7,379 nucleotides of DNA from an uncultured Clostridia bacterium (lineage in GTDB: Bacteria; Bacillota; Clostridia; Oscillospirales; Ruminococcaceae), in NCBI GenBank assembly GCA_946613705.1, contig CAMOFU010000120.1, positions 1 to 7,379 on the forward strand, given 5' to 3'. Both the position numbers and the translations under genes were made by a program. The notes under the pieces are model-generated. The model was not told the DNA's origin, did not search any database, and worked only from the letters and a program-made list of their open reading frames with translations. Below, in pieces: positions 1 through 5,384 of this stretch. Within the stretch, counting starts at the first letter, position 1; each line of letters starts with the position of its first letter.

Positions 1-2
1 CG

Positions 3-119
3 GCGGAGCGTGACTTTGGGCACGGCGGAGCCCTGATCGGCGGCAGTCACAGACCGATTTGGGGCGGCTCCTTGTATGATATTTCAAAAAAGCTGATAAA
101 AATACCCTTTGCCCCTTGA
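3..119 (+). other. Possible 3' end of an unrecognised upstream gene, or non-coding DNA
   Basis: One plus-strand frame stays open from the window edge to a TGA at 117-119, giving about 38 residues ending in IKIPFAP. I do not recognise the peptide. The stretch is Gly-rich (GGALIGG, WGGS) and has no start codon or domain that could be checked. The other two forward frames close within the first 36 bases, which favours this frame slightly. However, the same DNA forms a nested hairpin, and its last bases overlap the -35 box of the ilvE promoter, so it may simply be intergenic. The true upstream context lies outside the window. Confidence 0.2.
27..71. repeat. Nested GC-rich inverted repeat upstream of ilvE
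   Basis: GGAGCC (27-32) is the exact reverse complement of GGCTCC (66-71). Inside it, ATCGG (36-40) pairs with CCGAT (54-58), with a G-T wobble between 35 and 59. The apical loop is 41-53. There is no T-run, so this is not a classical terminator for the plus strand. It could be a terminator remnant, an extragenic palindrome, or chance in GC-rich coding DNA. Confidence 0.35.
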
Positions 120-144
120 AAAATGCAGGAAAGTGTGTTATAAT
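116..144 (+). promoter_or_regulatory. Sigma-A promoter of ilvE
   Basis: The -35 box is TTGAAA (116-121) and the -10 box is a perfect TATAAT (139-144), with a 17-base spacer. A TG at 136-137, one base before the -10, makes it an extended -10 promoter. Transcription should start near 151, giving a leader of about 30 bases. That is too short for a T-box or leader-peptide attenuator, which often control branched-chain amino acid genes in Firmicutes. The core TGTGTTATAATAT (134-146) is repeated exactly in the alr promoter. Confidence 0.85.
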
Positions 145-180
145 ATTCACGATCATTATTATGAAAGAAGGTTCAATACT

Positions 181-1248
181 ATGGACATCAGAGTTGAGCT
201 TACCAAGGCTCCCAAGGAAAAGCCGCAGGACGAGACCAAGCTGGGCTTCGGCCACATCTTCACAGATCATATGTTTGCTATGAACTATGACACGGGAAAG
301 GGCTGGCACGACGCTCGCATCATTCCTTACGGCGACATCTCGCTTTCGCCCGCAGCAATGTGCCTGCACTACGGGCAGGAGATCTTCGAGGGTCTTAAAG
401 CCTACAGACGCGCAGACGGTCATATCCAGCTGTTCAGACCCGACGAGAACTACAAGAGACTGAACAACTCTGCAAGGAGAATGGTGATCCCCGAAATAGA
501 CGAGGAATTCATGATCGAGGCCACAAAGAAGCTGGTCGAGATCGAGAAGGACTGGGTGCCTCACACCGACGGTGCCGCACTCTATATCCGTCCGTTCATT
601 TTTGCGACCGACCCGTTTGTCGGCGTTCGTCCCGCAGACCACTATCTGTTCCTTATCATTCTTTCTCCGTCGGGCGCTTACTATTCAACAGGGCTCAATC
701 CCGTCAAGATCTATGTTGAGAACAACTATGTAAGAGCAGTACGCGGAGGCACGGGCTTTGCAAAGACCGCTGCGAACTACGCCATCTCCCTGAAGGGTCA
801 GGAGGAGGCTCACGAGCAGGATTACGAGCAGGTGCTGTGGCTGGACGGCGTTGAGAGAAAGTATATCGAGGAGGTAGGTTCAATGAACATCTTCTTCGTT
901 ATCGACGGCGAGGTCATCACTCCCGAGCTGCAGGGCTCTGTACTGCCGGGTATCACGAGGAAGTCGGCGCTTGAGGTCTGCAAGGCAAAGGGCTTGAAGG
1001 TTTCCGAGAGGCGCATCACGATACAGGAGGTAGCGGATGCTTACGATGCGGGCAAGCTCGACGAGGTGTTCGGCACGGGCACGGCTGCTGTTATATCTCC
1101 TGTAGGCCATCTCAAGTGGGGCGACAAGATCATGACGATCAACAACAACGAGATCGGACCTATTTCCCAGATGCTGTATGATACGATGACAGGTATCCAG
1201 TGGGGCAAGATCGAAGATACCTTCGGCTGGATAGTTCCTGTTTGCTGA
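181..1248 (+). CDS. ilvE: Branched-chain-amino-acid aminotransferase (class IV, type II BCAT)
   Basis: This PLP-dependent cytosolic enzyme interconverts leucine, isoleucine and valine with their 2-oxo acids, using glutamate/2-oxoglutarate (EC 2.6.1.42). It is the last step of branched-chain synthesis or the first of breakdown. The 355-residue protein has the usual length for the longer type II branch. Visible family marks are LHYGQEIFEGLKAYR near residues 61-75, the PLP-binding lysine K195 in GGTGFAKTAANYA, and the class IV signature block running from the YIEEVGSMN segment to LPGITRKSALEV. The ATG at 181 is chosen because AAAGAAGG (164-171) sits 9 bases upstream and the family N-terminus (MDIRVELTKAPKEKP) begins there. 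The TTG at 109 lies upstream of the inferred transcription start and would add 24 unrelated residues. The gene is apparently monocistronic: its own promoter lies upstream, and a hairpin and a 349-base gap lie downstream. In the active-site loop Ala-Ala follows the K-T pair where many relatives have Gly-Gly, a minor variation. Confidence 0.95.
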   Translation: MDIRVELTKAPKEKPQDETKLGFGHIFTDHMFAMNYDTGKGWHDARIIPYGDISLSPAAMCLHYGQEIFEGLKAYRRADGHIQLFRPDENYKRLNNSARRMVIPEIDEEFMIEATKKLVEIEKDWVPHTDGAALYIRPFIFATDPFVGVRPADHYLFLIILSPSGAYYSTGLNPVKIYVENNYVRAVRGGTGFAKTAANYAISLKGQEEAHEQDYEQVLWLDGVERKYIEEVGSMNIFFVIDGEVITPELQGSVLPGITRKSALEVCKAKGLKVSERRITIQEVADAYDAGKLDEVFGTGTAAVISPVGHLKWGDKIMTINNNEIGPISQMLYDTMTGIQWGKIEDTFGWIVPVC

Positions 1249-1295
1249 CAGCCGCTCGGGCATTCGGCAGGAGAAAACGCAAATACGGGAAAAAC

Positions 1296-1316
1296 ACGCA
1301 ATACGCAATACGCAAT
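1296..1316. repeat. Three perfect tandem copies of ACGCAAT
   Basis: The heptamer ACGCAAT occurs three times without a gap at 1296-1302, 1303-1309 and 1310-1316. A degenerate relative (ACGCAAA) lies at 1276-1282. On the minus strand the unit reads through as RIAYCVLR-type peptide, which explains the spurious Cys-rich reading frames over this spot. The copies directly abut the next hairpin. This is a microsatellite-like array; its function is unknown. Confidence 0.8.
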
Positions 1317-1317
1317 T

Positions 1318-1357
1318 CGCCATAGCATTTCTGATACAAGTCAGGGATGCTATGGCG
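1318..1357 (+). terminator. Long hairpin after ilvE, possible terminator
   Basis: CGCCATAGCAT (1318-1328) and ATGCTATGGCG (1347-1357) are perfect 11-base inverted repeats. An inner CTGA/TCAG stem (1331-1334 with 1341-1344) closes a 6-base loop. The hairpin begins 69 bases after the ilvE stop. The downstream T-run is only three bases (1358-1360), so efficient intrinsic termination is uncertain. The word TTTCTGAT occurs both in the loop region (1328-1335) and just after the stem (1358-1365), as if part of the unit had been duplicated. Confidence 0.5.
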
Positions 1358-1381
1358 TTTCTGATGAAAAGCACGGTGCGC

Positions 1382-1450
1382 TGTTCGGCTCGCCGCTGCG
1401 ACTGCGCTTAGTGTAAAATATTTGTAGGCAGTACGCCCCGAGCCAGAACA
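1382..1450. repeat. Long nested inverted repeat (candidate structured RNA or extragenic palindrome)
   Basis: An outer stem pairs 1382-1392 with 1439-1450: TGTTCGGCTCG against CGAGCC-A-GAACA, 11 pairs with one bulged A at 1445. An inner stem pairs GCGACTGC (1398-1405) with GCAGT-A-CGC (1428-1436), 8 pairs with a bulged A at 1433. A 5x2 internal loop separates the two stems, and the apical loop is an AT-rich 22-base stretch (1406-1427). Nineteen pairs with matching single-A bulges in both stems looks unlikely to be random. I cannot match it to a known RNA family. Strand and transcription are undetermined. Confidence 0.5.
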
Positions 1451-1463
1451 AGGGATCGGTTCG

Positions 1464-1481
1464 CTCTCCGTTGTCGGCGAG
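1464..1481. repeat. Short hairpin, middle of the structured block
   Basis: CTC-T-CCG (1464-1470) pairs with CGG-C-GAG (1475-1481), giving six pairs around one T/C mismatch and a TTGT tetraloop. On its own this is weak. It is listed because it lies in line between two stronger inverted repeats. Confidence 0.3.
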
Positions 1482-1488
1482 GGAATTG

Positions 1489-1513
1489 CGCCGCCCGCGC
1501 TAGGGCTGCGGCG
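1489..1513. repeat. GC-rich hairpin immediately before the alr promoter
   Basis: CGCCGC (1489-1494) pairs exactly with GCGGCG (1508-1513). Two further C-G pairs inside (1495-1505 and 1496-1504) are possible across a two-base bulge. The hairpin ends four bases before the alr -35 box. It has no adjacent T-run on the plus strand. It could insulate the promoter or be part of the larger palindromic block. Confidence 0.4.
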
Positions 1514-1517
1514 GGGG

Positions 1518-1546
1518 TTGCATTTGAGCGGGGAATGTGTTATAAT
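1518..1546 (+). promoter_or_regulatory. Extended -10 promoter of alr (and probably thiG)
   Basis: The -35 box is TTGCAT (1518-1523), the spacer is 17 bases and the -10 box is a perfect TATAAT (1541-1546). TG at 1538-1539 provides an extended -10. The expected start is near 1553, giving a leader of about 45 bases. The 13-base core TGTGTTATAATAT (1536-1548) is identical to that of the ilvE promoter. Confidence 0.82.
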
Positions 1547-1563
1547 ATAGTGTAACGATAATA

Positions 1564-1580
1564 AGCCCCCGTGTGGGGTT
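1564..1580 (+). promoter_or_regulatory. Small hairpin in the alr leader
   Basis: AGCCCC (1564-1569) pairs with GGGGTT (1575-1580) through four C-G pairs, one G-U and one A-U, with loop CGTGT. It lies between the inferred transcription start and the ribosome binding site (AGAGGA, 1585-1590), leaving the latter free. It has no antiterminator partner that I can see, so it is more likely a leader-stabilising stem than a switch. Confidence 0.4.
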
Positions 1581-1597
1581 CGGAAGAGGAAATGACT

Positions 1598-2767
1598 ATG
1601 GATTATCTGAAGCGTACCTGGGCGGAGATACACCTCGACAGGCTTGCTGTGAATGTCGGGAATTACTGCGCTAAATTACAGGGCGAAACAAAGCTGATGT
1701 GCGTCGTTAAGGCATCGTGCTACGGCCATGCCGATCTGGCGATCTGCCCGTTCCTTGAAAAGGAGCTGGGAGTAAAATGGTTCGCCGTTTCAAATGCGGA
1801 TGAGGCGCTGAGGCTCAGGAATATGGGGATAAGCGGAGAAATACTTATCCTCGGCTATACCCCGCCCGAGGCAGTGGCGGAGCTGGCAGAGCATAATATC
1901 ATACAGACGATCACCGATACGGGATATGCCGAAAAGCTCAATTCCGTGCTGGCAGGCGGCGGAAGACCGCTGAGATGCCATGCCGCCGTGGATACGGGAA
2001 TGACCCGCATAGGTCTGAGGGGAACTCCCGAGCAGATCGCGGGAGAGCTCTATGAGATCTATGACCTTGACGATATAATCCTCGACGGGATATTCACCCA
2101 CTATGCCGCGGCAGACAGTGACAGCGATGACGATAAGGCTTATACCGCCGCACAGACCGAGAAGTTCTTCGCGGTGAGGGCTGAGGCGGAAAAGCTGGGG
2201 GTGGCGCTTGCACAGTGCCATTGCCTGAACTCTGCGGGCGGCATCTATTCGCCCGACAGCCGCTCGACGCTGGCAAGGCTCGGCATCGTTATGTACGGGC
2301 TGTATCCCGACCCCGCCGTGCCGCTGCCGTTTGAGCCCGAGCCCGTTATGGAGCTGCGCTCTACCGTTTCGCAGGTGAAGACCGTGTATGCGGGCGAGAG
2401 CATAAGCTACGGAAGGACCTTTACCGCAGACCGCGAGATGAGGGTGGCGACCGTTACCTGCGGCTATGCCGACGGCTGGCCGAGGGCGCTCTCTAACAAG
2501 GGCGAGGTGCTGCTGCACGGAAAACGCGCAAGGATAGTCGGGCGGGTGTGCATGGATCAGTTTATGATAGATGTTACCGATATACCCGAGGCTGCCCCGC
2601 AGGATACCGTTACGCTGATAGGTACAGACGGCAGCGAGCGGATAACGGCGGACGATGTTGCAGCCCTTGCGGGGACGATCGGCTACGAGATAACCTGCGG
2701 GATAAGCGCAAGGGTGCCGCGTGTGGCATATAAAGGCGGAAAACAGCTCGGGGTCTACAGGGTGTAG
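1598..2767 (+). CDS. alr: Alanine racemase
   Basis: This PLP enzyme converts L-alanine to D-alanine for peptidoglycan (EC 5.1.1.1) and acts in the cytosol as a homodimer. The 389 residues match the family's usual length. The N-terminal TIM barrel starts at RTWAEIHLDRLAVN and carries the PLP lysine K38 in VVKASCYGHAD, plus R137 in DTGMTRIGLR. The C-terminal beta domain carries the second catalytic base, Y271 in SISYGRTF, then Y290 in GYADGW and C318-M319-D320. This corresponds to K39, Y265, Y284 and C311-M312-D313 of the Geobacillus enzyme. The protein ends with the typical ISARVPR. The ATG at 1598 is preferred: AGAGGA (1585-1590) lies 7 bases upstream. The ATG at 1592 is too close to that site, and the GTG at 1571 lies inside the leader hairpin. 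thiG follows 31 bases after the stop, with no terminator between. The lysine loop reads KASCYGHA rather than the commoner KANAYGHG, a tolerable variation. Confidence 0.95.
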   Translation: MDYLKRTWAEIHLDRLAVNVGNYCAKLQGETKLMCVVKASCYGHADLAICPFLEKELGVKWFAVSNADEALRLRNMGISGEILILGYTPPEAVAELAEHNIIQTITDTGYAEKLNSVLAGGGRPLRCHAAVDTGMTRIGLRGTPEQIAGELYEIYDLDDIILDGIFTHYAAADSDSDDDKAYTAAQTEKFFAVRAEAEKLGVALAQCHCLNSAGGIYSPDSRSTLARLGIVMYGLYPDPAVPLPFEPEPVMELRSTVSQVKTVYAGESISYGRTFTADREMRVATVTCGYADGWPRALSNKGEVLLHGKRARIVGRVCMDQFMIDVTDIPEAAPQDTVTLIGTDGSERITADDVAALAGTIGYEITCGISARVPRVAYKGGKQLGVYRV

Positions 2768-2798
2768 GCGCGGGCAGATATGAAGGGAAGATGCTAAG

Positions 2799-3566
2799 AT
2801 GGAAAACGATAAGCTTGTTATTGCGGGACGGGAATTCGGCTCGCGCTTCATACTCGGGTCGGGCAAATACTCGCTCTCGCTGATAGAGGCTGCGGTCAGG
2901 TACGCGGGTGCGGAGATAATCACCTGCGCGGTGCGCCGCGCCAATACCAAGGAGCACGAGAATATACTCGACTTCATACCCAAGGGAGTGACGCTGCTGC
3001 CGAACACCTCGGGCGCAAGGAACGCAGATGAGGCTGTGCGGATAGCCAGACTTGCAAGAGAGCTCGGCTGCGGTGACTTTGTGAAGATCGAGATAATGAG
3101 AGATACAAAGTATCTGCTGCCCGATAATCAGGAGACGATCCGCGCCACGGAGATACTTGCCAAGGAGGGCTTTGTGGTGATGCCGTATATGTATCCCGAC
3201 CTGAATACGGCGCGAGACCTTGTCAATGCGGGTGCTGCGGCAGTTATGCCGCTTGCTTCGCCGATAGGCTCTAACAAGGGGCTTGCGACGCGGGATTTCA
3301 TACAGATACTGATAGACGAGATAGACCTGCCGATCATAGTCGATGCGGGCATAGGCCGTCCGTCGCAGGCCTGCGAGGCTATGGAGATGGGTGCCGCGGC
3401 GGTCATGTCCAACACGGCGCTTGCTACGGCGGGCGATCTGCCGATGATGGCGGAGGCATTCAAAAAGGCTGTCGAGGCGGGACGGCAGGCATATCTTTCG
3501 GGACTTGGCAGAGTGCTCGTGCGCGGTGCCTCGCCCAGCGATACGCTGACGGGATTTCTCAGATGA
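2799..3566 (+). CDS. thiG: Thiazole synthase
   Basis: ThiG makes the thiazole phosphate of thiamine from 1-deoxy-D-xylulose 5-phosphate, dehydroglycine and the sulfur of ThiS-thiocarboxylate (EC 2.8.1.10). The 255 residues are full length for this TIM-barrel family. Visible marks are FGSRFILGSGKY (13-24), the Schiff-base lysine K96 in DFVKIEIM (same number as in B. subtilis), LLPDN (106-110), the phosphate-binding SPIGSNKG (154-161), VDAGIG (181-186), SNTALAT (204-210) and the C-terminal LTGFL. GAAGGGAAG (2782-2790) precedes the ATG at 2799. The gene sits 31 bases after alr and probably shares its transcript. Oddly, the usual partners thiS, thiF and thiH (or thiO) are absent on both sides within the window, and no TPP riboswitch precedes the group. 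The partners must be elsewhere if the pathway works, and the sulfur carrier cannot be judged from here. Confidence 0.94.
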   Translation: MENDKLVIAGREFGSRFILGSGKYSLSLIEAAVRYAGAEIITCAVRRANTKEHENILDFIPKGVTLLPNTSGARNADEAVRIARLARELGCGDFVKIEIMRDTKYLLPDNQETIRATEILAKEGFVVMPYMYPDLNTARDLVNAGAAAVMPLASPIGSNKGLATRDFIQILIDEIDLPIIVDAGIGRPSQACEAMEMGAAAVMSNTALATAGDLPMMAEAFKKAVEAGRQAYLSGLGRVLVRGASPSDTLTGFLR

Positions 3567-3570
3567 TATG

Positions 3571-3599
3571 CTGTCACAACGGATGGTCTCAATTATAAC
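3571..3599 (+). promoter_or_regulatory. Weak candidate promoter for fhs
   Basis: CTGTCA (3571-3576, four of six matches to TTGACA) stands 17 bases before TATAAC (3594-3599). Transcription would start near 3606, leaving a short leader before the AAGGAG ribosome site. A better -10 hexamer, TATAAT (3604-3609), has no fitting -35 and would start the RNA inside the ribosome site. No terminator separates thiG from fhs, so read-through from alr is also possible. Confidence 0.35.
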
Positions 3600-3627
3600 T
3601 TAATATAATAAAAAGGAGAGCTGCCAA

Positions 3628-5298
3628 ATGCTTACAGACATCGAGATCGCCAAGCAGGCGAAAATGAAGAAGATCTACGACATCGCTCATGAGCTTGGTA
3701 TCGCGGACGATGATATCGAGCCCTACGGCCACTACAAGGCAAAGCTTTCGGAGGAGCTGTTTGCAAAGCTTGCGGACAAGCCCGACGGAAAGCTGATACT
3801 TGTCACCGCGATCAATCCCACACCTGCGGGCGAGGGCAAGACAACCGTATCTGTCGGACTGGCGCAGTCTATGGCAAAGATCGGCAAAAAGGCTATCCTT
3901 GCGCTGCGTGAGCCTTCGCTGGGGCCTGTGTTCGGAATAAAGGGCGGCGCTGCCGGCGGCGGATATGCGCAGGTAGTGCCGATGGAGGATATAAACCTTC
4001 ATTTCACGGGCGATATGCACGCTATCACGGCGGCGAACAACCTGCTCTGTGCGCTGATAGACAACTCGATGCATCAGGGCAACCCGCTCGGCATCGACCA
4101 GAGACGCATTCTTTTCAAGCGCTGTCTTGATATGAACGACCGCGCACTGAGAGACATAATCGTCGGGCTCGGCTCAAAGGTGAACGGCATTCCGCGCCAG
4201 GACGGCTTCCAGATCACGGTCGCTTCCGAGATCATGGCTATACTCTGCCTTGCTGCCGACCTTGACGATCTGAAGGCAAGGCTCGAACGTATCCTTGTGG
4301 CATACACCTATGACAACAAGCCTGTCTATGCAAAGGATCTCGGCGGCTGCGGAGCTATGGCTGCGCTGCTGAAGGACGCGCTCAAGCCCAACCTTGTGCA
4401 GACGCTCGAGAACACTCCCGCCATAATGCACGGCGGACCGTTTGCGAACATCGCCCACGGCTGCAACTCGGTAAGGGCTACAAAGCTGGGTCTGAAGCTT
4501 GCCGATTATACGATCACCGAAGCGGGCTTCGGCTCAGATCTGGGTGCAGAGAAGTTCTTTGACATCAAGTGCCGTTTTGCGGGGCTCAAGCCGAGCTGCG
4601 TTGTACTGGTGGCGACGATCAGGGCGCTCAAATACAACGGCGGTGTTCCCAAGACAGAGCTGAAGACCGAGAATGTCGCGGCGCTTGAAAAGGGCATCGT
4701 GAATCTGAAAACGCACATTGAGAATATGCACAAGTTCGGTGTTCCCGTTGTTGTGGCTATCAACCGCTTTGAGTCCGATACCGATGCCGAGATCGCGGTC
4801 ATCGCACGCACCTGTGAGGAGATGGGCGTGCAGTATTCGCTTGCGGAGATCTTCGCCAAGGGCGGCGAGGGCGGCAGAGAGCTTGCCCGGAAGGTATGCG
4901 ATACTATAGAGAGCAAGCCGAGCAAATATGCGCCGCTCTATGACGAGAAGCTGCCTATCAAGGAAAAGATCGGCACCATCGCCCGCGAGATCTACCGTGC
5001 GGACGGTGTTGTATACACCGCACAGGCAGAGAAGTCGATCAGGGAGATCGAGGCGCTGGGCTTTGCGGATATACCCGTCTGCGTAGCCAAGACGCAGTAT
5101 TCGCTTTCGGACGATCCTGCCAAGCTGGGCAAGCCCGAGGGCTTTGAGATCACCGTGCGTGATGTCAAGCTTTCGGCGGGTGCGGGCTTTGTGGTGGTCT
5201 ACACGGGCGACATCATGACGATGCCCGGGCTGCCGAAGGTGCCTGCCGCGAACAGCATAGATGTTGACAGCAAGGGAAACATCTACGGCTTGTTCTGA
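3628..5298 (+). CDS. fhs: Formate-tetrahydrofolate ligase
   Basis: Also called 10-formyl-THF synthetase (EC 6.3.4.3), it joins formate to tetrahydrofolate at the cost of ATP. It feeds purine and formyl-Met synthesis and, in acetogens, the methyl branch of the Wood-Ljungdahl pathway. The 556 residues are the normal bacterial length. The ATP-binding P-loop PTPAGEGKTT is at 64-73. The first family signature, GIKGGAAGGGYAQV, begins at residue 102, and the second, VATIRALKYNGG, is at 328-339. The N-terminal MLTDIEIAKQAKMKKI and the C-terminal MPGLPKVPAANSIDVD are also typical. AAAAGGAG (3611-3618) supports the ATG at 3628. It is 61 bases after thiG and is closed by a strong terminator. The partner genes folD and fchA are not in the window, so no acetogenic cluster is indicated. 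A one-carbon assimilatory role is more likely. Confidence 0.97.
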   Translation: MLTDIEIAKQAKMKKIYDIAHELGIADDDIEPYGHYKAKLSEELFAKLADKPDGKLILVTAINPTPAGEGKTTVSVGLAQSMAKIGKKAILALREPSLGPVFGIKGGAAGGGYAQVVPMEDINLHFTGDMHAITAANNLLCALIDNSMHQGNPLGIDQRRILFKRCLDMNDRALRDIIVGLGSKVNGIPRQDGFQITVASEIMAILCLAADLDDLKARLERILVAYTYDNKPVYAKDLGGCGAMAALLKDALKPNLVQTLENTPAIMHGGPFANIAHGCNSVRATKLGLKLADYTITEAGFGSDLGAEKFFDIKCRFAGLKPSCVVLVATIRALKYNGGVPKTELKTENVAALEKGIVNLKTHIENMHKFGVPVVVAINRFESDTDAEIAVIARTCEEMGVQYSLAEIFAKGGEGGRELARKVCDTIESKPSKYAPLYDEKLPIKEKIGTIAREIYRADGVVYTAQAEKSIREIEALGFADIPVCVAKTQYSLSDDPAKLGKPEGFEITVRDVKLSAGAGFVVVYTGDIMTMPGLPKVPAANSIDVDSKGNIYGLF

Positions 5299-5320
5299 TA
5301 CCGATATATCACATCAATGC

Positions 5321-5360
5321 AAAAAGCACAGTCCCCCGTTTCTGAGGGGCTGTGCTTTTT
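5321..5360. terminator. Bidirectional intrinsic terminator between fhs and the Na/Pi gene
   Basis: AAAAAGCACAG (5321-5331) pairs with CTGTGCTTTTT (5350-5360). Above it CCCC pairs with GGGG next to one unpaired (or wobbling) T at 5332. The stem is flanked by an A-run on one side and a T-run on the other, so it gives a U-tract in both directions. It begins 22 bases after the fhs stop and ends 25 bases before the stop of the convergent gene, so it serves both. Confidence 0.92.
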
Positions 5361-5384
5361 GGTCTGCCGATGCGGAATGCTGTG

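Larger units (their letters stand above)
1249..1597. other. 349-base intergenic region between ilvE and alr
   Basis: I see no convincing gene on either strand here. The minus-strand readings that cross it run into ilvE or alr in the wrong sense and have Cys/Arg-rich, low-complexity translations. Its contents, in order, are heptamer repeats (1296-1316), a long hairpin (1318-1357), a block of three hairpins (1382-1513), the alr promoter (1518-1546) and an alr leader hairpin (1564-1580). Each is listed separately. Confidence 0.8.

Noticed and set aside
145..180. T-box or leader-peptide attenuator before ilvE
   Set aside because: The leader is only about 30 bases and lacks the T-box sequence or any terminator stem. 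The ATG at 161 opens an unrelated frame without a ribosome site.
1249..1597. TPP riboswitch for thiG
   Set aside because: The conserved THI-box segments (CUGAGA and the downstream GAACCUGAUCUGG-type block) are not present here, and the sequence between alr and thiG is only 31 bases.
880..1633. Several overlapping minus-strand open frames at the end of ilvE and in the gap after it
   Set aside because: Their translations come from the ACGCAAT repeats and from antisense ilvE, and none has a plausible ribosome site or conserved motif.
1790..3007. Long (405-codon) minus-strand open frame across alr and thiG
   Set aside because: It is antisense to two well-supported enzymes, spans their junction, and is rich in His, Arg and Cys with no recognisable fold.
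3567..3627. Tetrahydrofolate riboswitch before fhs
   Set aside because: The gap is 61 bases, shorter than the known THF aptamer with its platform, AT-rich, and shows no paired elements of the right arrangement.
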